The notes under the pieces are model-generated. The model ran no database searches and was not told the origin of the DNA. It saw nothing but the letters and a program-made list of their open reading frames with translations. Of a stretch of DNA of 49,927 nt, positions 44,651 to 49,927 are shown one piece after another (position 1 is the stretch's first letter; each line of letters begins with the position of its first letter). Origin of the DNA: Gammaproteobacteria bacterium (GTDB lineage: Bacteria > Pseudomonadota > Gammaproteobacteria > Arenicellales > UBA868); the NCBI GenBank assembly GCA_022451485.1, contig JAKUQS010000020.1:1-49927 (forward strand), in the 5' to 3' direction. The translations under genes were made by a program, and so were the position numbers.

Positions 44651-44893
44651 TTATAGAGAATTGTGAGTGCCGTCACACAACGGTTTGCCCTTACTGTGCT
44701 TACAGCCACAGAAAAAGACCTTTTTAGATTCTTCTGCTTGGTACTTTATAGGTGTAAACGGCGTGGATTTGTGGGAACCATCACAGAAAGGTTGTTTGGT
44801 GCTGAGGCCGCATTGGCACCAGAAGTAACTTTTACCGGCCTCAACTTCGATGCCGTAAGGTTTTTTTTGGCTAATCGTAGGCGTATCGGTCAT
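44651..44893 (-). CDS. CDGSH iron-sulfur domain protein with two motifs
   Basis: An 80-residue protein from ATG 44893, which has CTGGAG upstream; an earlier in-frame start at 44950 is less likely. Two CDGSH-type motifs are present: C26-x-C28 with C37-D-G-S-H41, and C62-x-C64 with C73-D-G-T-H77. Each binds a [2Fe-2S] cluster with three Cys and one His. Tandem-motif bacterial members are small soluble proteins linked to redox or iron-sulfur handling; no specific partner is evident. A damaged small reading frame follows 40 bases downstream. Confidence 0.9.
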   Translation of the reverse strand: MTDTPTISQKKPYGIEVEAGKSYFWCQCGLSTKQPFCDGSHKSTPFTPIKYQAEESKKVFFCGCKHSKGKPLCDGTHNSL

Positions 44894-45066
44894 ATTGCGC
44901 TCCAGTTGTGTTGGTCGCGTAAGTTTGCAGGACATAAAGAGCGTGAGCAAGAGACGACTGTTTGGTGGGAATTAAATTAACGACGTCTAGCGTGCGAAAG
45001 AGCCCACACCGTAGAAAACCTTGTAGCCTTGGTGCCCCACATCTACGCAGCGACTCCCGGAATGGA

Positions 45067-45249
45067 ATGAGAGAAGACACGGATGTCCTGATATATGCGA
45101 CACTCTTTGCTGTGGTGTTTGAGTTATTTGATGTGCTTCATTTTAAAATGGTGAGTTGGATCATTCTCTATCATCTGGCATGCGCAATTTATATTTTTCT
45201 GCGAATGGTCAGGCATGCGGGTTTGGAGGTGGTCGATAATCAGGGTTGA
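45067..45249 (+). CDS. possible small membrane protein
   Basis: A 60-residue frame beginning MREDTDVLIYATLFAVVFEL, with two hydrophobic segments (about 7-22 and 28-46, the latter with WIILYHLACAIYIFL). No family is recognised and the ribosome site is weak. The hydrophobic pattern and charged ends look real. It precedes the FAH-family gene by 93 bases on the same strand. Confidence 0.4.
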   Translation: MREDTDVLIYATLFAVVFELFDVLHFKMVSWIILYHLACAIYIFLRMVRHAGLEVVDNQG

Positions 45250-45342
45250 TGTCCGACAAGAGATCCTGCGTCGTGTAGGGCATGTGTTGGTAGTAGAGCC
45301 GGCAGGGATCTGTGTTTCTAACAGAATAAAGAAGGTGGATTC

Positions 45343-46200
45343 GTGAAACTAATGAGTTTTCTTCGCCTGGGCAGCCCAGGATTTGGTGCAGTGGTCGATG
45401 ACGGGATCATAGACTTGACTGCGATGTTGCCTGGCCAGCCCCGTTGTCTAAGGACCGCGATAGCAGGCGGCCAGTTGGCAAGTGCGATGGAGTATGTCGA
45501 AGGGCGCGCGCCGGAATTGTCGAGTGCCGACGTCATTTTTCTGCCACCCATTGCCGATCCCGCTAAGATCTTGTGCGTCGGTTTGAATTATGCAAAGCAT
45601 CAGGCAGAAACGGGCCGACCTGATGTTGATCATCCGACGATCTTCACTCGGTTTGCGGATTCTCAGGTCGGTCACCTCCAGCCCATGATTAAGCCTGACC
45701 AGTCGATACGATTCGACTATGAAGCCGAGCTGGCGGTTGTTATAGGGCAGGGAGGTCGATTTATCTCTGAGGATGATGCGTTGTCACATGTCGCTGGATA
45801 TGCCTGTTATAACGACGGTAGCATTCGTGATTGGCAGCGTCATACCTCGCAATTCACACCTGGCAAGAACTTTCCCGGAACAGGCGCTTTTGGTCCCTAT
45901 CTGGTTACGCCCGATGAAGTCGGGGATTATAGAAAACTGCCAATTGAAAGCCGATTGAATGGCGAGGTGATGCAGAAAGCGACCCTAGCAGACTTAATTT
46001 TCCCGATCCCACGTTTGTTGAGTTACATCTCAGAATTTACACCGTTGTCGTCAGGTGATGTTATCGTTACTGGCACACCTGGTGGTGTGGGCGATCGCCG
46101 AGAGCCACCTGTTTACATGAGGCCGGGAGATGTGATCGAGGTCGATATCGGGATAGTGGGGACGCTGGTCAACCCGGTTGTGTCCGTAGCCAATATCTGA
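45343..46200 (+). CDS. fumarylacetoacetate hydrolase (FAH) family protein
   Basis: A 285-residue FAH-fold enzyme. I use GTG 45343 because AAGG lies 7 bases upstream; the ATG at 45352 is an alternative. The N-terminal domain (MKLMSFLRLGSPGFGAVVDD) is typical. The catalytic core starts at ILCVGLNYAKHQAETG. Metal ligands are expected in DYEAELAVVIGQGGR, and the conserved NDGSIRDWQ and VTGTPGGVGDRREPP are visible. Members hydrolyse or decarboxylate acylpyruvates or hydrate 2-keto-pentenoates at the end of aromatic or sugar degradation. The substrate is open. Confidence 0.9.
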   Translation: MKLMSFLRLGSPGFGAVVDDGIIDLTAMLPGQPRCLRTAIAGGQLASAMEYVEGRAPELSSADVIFLPPIADPAKILCVGLNYAKHQAETGRPDVDHPTIFTRFADSQVGHLQPMIKPDQSIRFDYEAELAVVIGQGGRFISEDDALSHVAGYACYNDGSIRDWQRHTSQFTPGKNFPGTGAFGPYLVTPDEVGDYRKLPIESRLNGEVMQKATLADLIFPIPRLLSYISEFTPLSSGDVIVTGTPGGVGDRREPPVYMRPGDVIEVDIGIVGTLVNPVVSVANI

Positions 46201-46222
46201 GACGTCTCGGAGACGGTTTGGT
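46201..46222 (+). terminator. weak terminator-like hairpin after the FAH gene
   Basis: CGTCT and AGACG arms around CGG directly follow the FAH stop, with a short GTTTGGTT tail. The stem is only 5 bp and the T-run is poor, so activity is uncertain. Confidence 0.35.
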
Positions 46223-46316
46223 TAAGGACAGACTATTAATACAGATGTACTCGTAGTTGAGATAGTTGCTACAAGCATTTAATGAGAATCACTAAGTAGG
46301 ACCTGGAAGGGCCTCA

Positions 46317-46793
46317 TTATCCCAGTAGTAGCTTCTCGTCGATCGGTTTGAAATAGGTAGCTTCGGCAATCAGGGAATAAGCGGTTAAAGAAGGGACCCC
46401 ATATATTTCGCTGTCTGTCTTAAATTTTGTTTTAATTTCCTTTATCAATAAATCGAAATCACCGTCACCCGATGCCAACACGACAATGTCTGATTTTTGC
46501 GCATATTCGATAACATCAATTGTAATGCCTACATCCCAGTCTCCTTTTGACGAGCCATCGCGCCTTTGAATGAATGGCTTCAGTTTGACGTCGAATCCTA
46601 TCGCTCGAAGAATATGTTGAAACTCTTCCTGTTTCTTGTCTCCGCGAGTCGTTGTGTAGGCTCTCGCTGTGACAACCTGCCTGCTTCGAGTTGTCTCAGC
46701 CCAGAATCTGTTGTAATCAAAATTGCGTTGATACGCGGATTTCGTTGTGTAATAAATATTTTGCACATCAACAAATATTGATACTTTTTCCAT
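46317..46793 (-). CDS. NYN domain protein (LabA/DUF88-like putative RNase)
   Basis: A 158-residue PIN-like NYN-domain protein. The acidic active-site positions are visible in FVDVQNIYY (D9), GDWDVGITIDVI and ASGDGDFDLLIKEIK. Proteins of this type are predicted metal-dependent RNases. Length is that of a bare domain, with no extra OST-HTH/LOTUS domain. The coding text is AT-richer than its neighbours, with many AAA and ATT codons, which may mark recent transfer. No ribosome site is obvious. It lies 46 bases or more after the DMT transporter gene on the same strand. Confidence 0.87.
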   Translation of the reverse strand: MEKVSIFVDVQNIYYTTKSAYQRNFDYNRFWAETTRSRQVVTARAYTTTRGDKKQEEFQHILRAIGFDVKLKPFIQRRDGSSKGDWDVGITIDVIEYAQKSDIVVLASGDGDFDLLIKEIKTKFKTDSEIYGVPSLTAYSLIAEATYFKPIDEKLLLG

Positions 46794-46839
46794 AATATGT
46801 TGCTTTGTGTATCAACCCTTAAGTTCCTCAAAGCGCTAT

Positions 46840-47742
46840 TTAATCATGGCGTCGCTGTATGTTGGTTGTTCCCGCTAGGACGACGGCAATAAGTACAGCT
46901 CCTGCGAAACCGCCGTTGAGCCAGGTCAGTTGTTCGTCCAAAAGGAAGTAGGCCCCGAGCAGAGTAAGAAAAGGCTGTAATAGTTGTACTTGTCCGACGC
47001 GCGCGACGCCACCCAAAGCGATGCCTCTGTATAAAAAGAAGAAAGCAATAAACATGGAAAAAACACCGACATAGCCAAATGCAGCCCAGGCGCTCACGGA
47101 GACCCCGGTATATGACGGAGAAAAATAATAAAAAGCAATGATTGCATTGAGGGGCAGTGTGAGAGCGAGTGCCCAACTGATGACGGTGATCGCTCCCATC
47201 TGTTCGGCTAGTTTGCCGCCTTCGCTATAGCCGAGCGCGGCAAAGAATATGGCGAGAACAAGCCAAATGTCATCTGACTGAAGAGCGCCTGCCCCATCAA
47301 TAAAGGAATACGTTAAAACAAGCAATGACCCGAAGAGGGATGCGATCCAAAAACGGTACGAGGGTTTTTCCTTGAAGCGGAGGACACCAAACATGGCGGT
47401 TGCTAACGGTAATACTCCCAGCACGATACCGCTATGTGCCGAGGGTAATGATGTCATGGCGATGGCAGTAAAAATCGGAAACCCATAAATGATGCCGATC
47501 GCAATTACGATCAGCCGCATTAGTTGAATTCGAGTGGGTGTAGGTGGTCTAGTAGCTAATAGCGTGAGGCAGGCGCAGATGCCCGCTAGTGTGGCGCGCC
47601 CGAAGGCGACAAAAAGAGGGTCTAGTTCTAAGACAGCAATGCGTGTAAACGGTAGAGTAAGACTCGCGATTGCAATGCCAATAAAACCAATTAGCATTCC
47701 TTTAGATTCCTTATTAATGCCGTTGTAAATTGTATGTCTCAT
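46840..47742 (-). CDS. EamA/DMT family transporter
   Basis: A protein of about 300 residues with ten hydrophobic segments forming two EamA repeats. The first begins GMLIGFIGIAIASLTLPFTR and the second follows the midpoint GALQSDDIWLVLAIFFAALG. Family marks include LPSAHSGIVLGVLPLATA and QLLQPFLTLLGAYFLLDEQL near the end of the second repeat. Start choice is uncertain: ATG 47742 (used), 47781 upstream or 47697 downstream, the last with AAGGA about 10 bases ahead. Members export amino acids, nucleobases or other metabolites. Confidence 0.87.
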   Translation of the reverse strand: MRHTIYNGINKESKGMLIGFIGIAIASLTLPFTRIAVLELDPLFVAFGRATLAGICACLTLLATRPPTPTRIQLMRLIVIAIGIIYGFPIFTAIAMTSLPSAHSGIVLGVLPLATAMFGVLRFKEKPSYRFWIASLFGSLLVLTYSFIDGAGALQSDDIWLVLAIFFAALGYSEGGKLAEQMGAITVISWALALTLPLNAIIAFYYFSPSYTGVSVSAWAAFGYVGVFSMFIAFFFLYRGIALGGVARVGQVQLLQPFLTLLGAYFLLDEQLTWLNGGFAGAVLIAVVLAGTTNIQRRHD

Positions 47743-48581
47743 TGGGGTTGAGTAGCTCAAGCAATAAAGCCGGTGTTGCATTCTGCGGACAGGAGGTTGG
47801 CTGACACTTATCAGTGCACTATATACAGGGGAGTGATATTTGTGGTGTAGGACTTTGCCCGCAGGGCCGATTAGAACCCGTTCTGTCTACTGTGTTCGTC
47901 AAAGAGGCCAAATGCTTAACCGAAAAAGAACTTTGCGGATGGAAAACCTCATCGGGGCGAGAGAAGAGAAAGCGGGTGAAACGCTAACGATGTTAAATCG
48001 ACAGTTTACGCGACCTAATGTTGCAAGTGAGTAACCCGAATCGATTTGAAGGAGAGTTAAAAGCTACAGTGGGTGCCGTTTCGGATTACAGCATACTATT
48101 AACGGAGGTTGCATTACGTGCCGGTCTCAACGCAGTGGGTTACACGGGTTCGCGGTACTCGTTTCGCATGCTTGGGGAACATAGTGGTGATATAAATCGC
48201 TTTGAATCCCTGTTTTAGATGTGCTTATTTTGGCGGGTAGGTGTGTTTAATGCTGGTACGTTCAGGCGCCTCAAGGAAACCACAGGTTGTCACGAAATCT
48301 CATTTGAGCGGCGAAACCGATCTAGGGAAAATGTGAGCACAGTCAAGATGAAAGGGGTAAATTTGTATCAGGCAGTGTGTTCAGGCATTACCATGCCATG
48401 GGCTCAAGTTAACGTAGGGCGTTAGTTAAATCGGGTGATTAGGGACAAATGATATCTTCAACGGTGTTAAGAAATTCTCCATGTTGGCGGTAGGGCTGGA
48501 GTAGAACCAACCTGGTACTCAGTATTCGCCCATGTGTGCCTTACTCCTAATAAGCTTAGTCAGTTAAAAAGGTGAACCAAG
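47743..48581. other. 839-base gene-poor region upstream of the second PhyH gene
   Basis: Three short plus-strand frames occur. One from ATG 47911 to about 48033 has AGAGG upstream and encodes 40 residues (MLNRKRTLRMENLIGAREE); the next at 48018-48218 is interrupted by no stop but lacks family features; the third at 48219-48425 is chance-like. I do not call them genes. They may be remnants. Confidence 0.35.
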
Positions 48582-49502
48582 ATGGAAATGACCAATAGTT
48601 TTTCTGGTGATACCCCAGCAGAAAAAGTGGCTGCTGCGATTGCGGAGGATGGGTACGCTGTAGTGCGTGAAGCGGTCGATGCCGATACAGTTGCCGCTGT
48701 AGAAGCTGATCTGGCACCTTATTTTGACAAAGCCCATGGTGGGCACGAAGACTTTTATGGCAAGCGTACCAAGCGCTTTGGGGCGTTGCTGGCGAAGTCA
48801 ACGGCGATTCAGTCGATGTTGATTCACCCTACGGTATTAGCAATAGCGGATGATGCTTTGTTGCCGCACTGTGTCCGCTATCGTGTGCACTATACCGGTG
48901 TAATGCACCTCGAGCCGGGTGAGACCCGTCAGGTGCTGCACCGAGATATCGGTATCTACCCGATCGCGAGTCCGTGCCCTCCGTTGACCATCGCGACAAT
49001 GTGGGCGCTCAGTGATTTTACTCGCGAGAATGGCGGCACTCGCCTGGTGCCAAGATCGCATCTTTGGTCCAACGAGCGAGTGCCGAAGCCAGAGGAGGTC
49101 GTGGCCACTGAGATGCCAGCCGGTTCAGTGCTGATTTACACTGGGAACACCATCCACGGTGGAGGTGCGAACTACACGGACGGTCCACGTAGTGGAATTG
49201 CCTTGCATTACAACTTGGGTTGGTTGCGACAGGAAGAGAACCAGTATTTGGCTGTGCCGCAAGAGGTGGCTCGAGAGTTGCCGGATCAGATCCAGGAACT
49301 GATCGGTTATGCGTTAGGGTCGAGTAGTCTCGGCGTTGTCGACCATATGGATCCCAAAGATTATCTGCATGGGGTGCGTGATCAAGCACAAAGTGATCTT
49401 TGTCCTCCGGAAGTCGTCAAAAAAGTTGATGCATTGGCCCGTTTCCATGTGAGCCATAGTGAAAGAGGGCTTCCAGGCTATTACGACGTTGATACCGATT
49501 AG
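48582..49502 (+). CDS. phytanoyl-CoA dioxygenase (PhyH) family protein
   Basis: A 306-residue Fe(II)/2-oxoglutarate dioxygenase, shorter than and distinct from the first one in this window. Iron ligands are H120 and D122 (VLHRDIG) and H192 (NTIHGGG); R203 in GPRSGIALHY probably binds 2-oxoglutarate. FTRENGGTRLVPRSHLW is a typical core segment. Such enzymes often hydroxylate natural products or osmolytes. AAGGTG lies near the ATG. It stands alone after an 840-base gap, with a small membrane/secreted protein gene after it. Confidence 0.9.
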   Translation: MEMTNSFSGDTPAEKVAAAIAEDGYAVVREAVDADTVAAVEADLAPYFDKAHGGHEDFYGKRTKRFGALLAKSTAIQSMLIHPTVLAIADDALLPHCVRYRVHYTGVMHLEPGETRQVLHRDIGIYPIASPCPPLTIATMWALSDFTRENGGTRLVPRSHLWSNERVPKPEEVVATEMPAGSVLIYTGNTIHGGGANYTDGPRSGIALHYNLGWLRQEENQYLAVPQEVARELPDQIQELIGYALGSSSLGVVDHMDPKDYLHGVRDQAQSDLCPPEVVKKVDALARFHVSHSERGLPGYYDVDTD

Positions 49503-49585
49503 TGTGGGTTGGTGGTCATTTCTAATGGAGAAATACCAACAGGATGGGTTGCCTATAAAGTCGTAGCGCTTTATTACGTAAGCGG

Positions 49586-49888
49586 GTGTCATTGAAAACA
49601 ATAATTTCATATCTTGTTGGTCTGGTGATTGTTGCCGCGCTGGTAATTGTCTCTGTAATTCCGTGGCCTTCTACCGCTTTTATATTGTTAGGCCTATGTA
49701 ACTCGTCGATGCAATATATCGCTGGGGAGTGCTCTGTGAATACTTTCAACTGGGATTGGTGTGCAACGGATAAGTTTGTTCGCCGAATGCGGTCGTCAGA
49801 ATGTACGGCTCAGGGTGGCAGGATTTTCTTCAGCGAGGCACAGGCGGTAGAACTTCACCACCGCCTTGCGGTGCCAGCTGCGGACTGA
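49586..49888 (+). CDS. small membrane-anchored or secreted protein of unknown function
   Basis: A 100-residue frame with GTG start (MSLKTIISYLVGLVIVAALV). The first 25 residues form a hydrophobic anchor or signal peptide, and the rest holds four cysteines (CNSS, ECSVN, DWCAT, SECTAQ), which would suit a periplasmic disulfide protein. No family is recognised and the ribosome site is weak. It follows the PhyH gene by 83 bases and ends 39 bases from the window edge. Confidence 0.5.
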   Translation: MSLKTIISYLVGLVIVAALVIVSVIPWPSTAFILLGLCNSSMQYIAGECSVNTFNWDWCATDKFVRRMRSSECTAQGGRIFFSEAQAVELHHRLAVPAAD

Positions 49889-49927
49889 ACCTTTTAACGG
49901 TGCCGGCATCGCGGCGGCCCTAGCTAG

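Noticed and set aside
1-49927. tRNA or rRNA genes, CRISPR arrays, insertion sequences, phage genes, riboswitches
   Set aside because: Looked for T-loop-like GGTTCGA boxes, regular spaced repeats, transposase motifs and common riboswitch cores; none was convincing by eye. Covariance-model searches were not possible here.

Overview
The window reads as about 50 kb of chromosome from a free-living, probably marine, heterotrophic proteobacterium. Base composition is close to balanced and many starts have GGAG or AAGG ribosome sites. The gene families fit such an organism: a DMSP-lyase-like cupin, a DmdA-like demethylase, an MttB-type methyltransferase, PhyH dioxygenases, CaiB, dipeptide- and polyamine-type ABC importers, and SPFH/NfeD. 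No rRNA, tRNA, CRISPR array, insertion sequence or phage gene was seen, so the taxon is inferred from families only.

Layout. 1-1.95 kb: a possible gene end, a GFA-domain protein, a small ABM-like protein and a DMSP-lyase-like cupin. 2.2-4.8 kb: an amidohydrolase tightly coupled to a CobW/G3E GTPase. 10.4-4.8 kb (minus): a complete DppABCDF-type importer with a hairpin between the binding protein and permease genes; an MFS gene is divergent to it. 12.3-16.3 kb: an enolase-superfamily enzyme, a GMC oxidoreductase and a Gfo/Idh dehydrogenase, which look like an acid-sugar or polyol route. 16.4-18.7 kb (minus): a luciferase-like monooxygenase and kynureninase. 18.9-29.4 kb (plus): an ArsI-type C-As lyase, a DmdA/GcvT-like demethylase with an acyl-CoA synthetase, a DHA2 exporter, a CaiB CoA-transferase, a D-cysteine-desulfhydrase-like enzyme and an SPFH/NfeD pair. 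30.1-36.2 kb: an MttB paralogue, a 923-residue fusion of an aryl-CoA hydroxylase with an aryl-CoA ligase, and a PhyH dioxygenase.

42.7-36.4 kb (minus) is one compact operon: a Tat-exported PotD-like binding protein, two permeases, an ATPase, a NodB-type deacetylase/amidase and a cytosine-deaminase-like amidohydrolase. Three of its junctions are ATGA overlaps. Divergent from it is a BtpA-like barrel fused to an adenine-type phosphoribosyltransferase. Together these look like an uncharacterised uptake and processing system for a nucleobase-like or cyclic nitrogen compound. This operon and the hydroxylase-ligase fusion are the most interesting parts of the window.

The last 5.5 kb holds a CDGSH protein, a small reading frame interrupted by an amber codon just downstream of it, an FAH-family hydrolase, a NYN-domain protein, a DMT exporter, a second PhyH dioxygenase and a small secreted or membrane protein. 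Several gaps of 0.35-0.84 kb have no convincing gene; they are listed individually.
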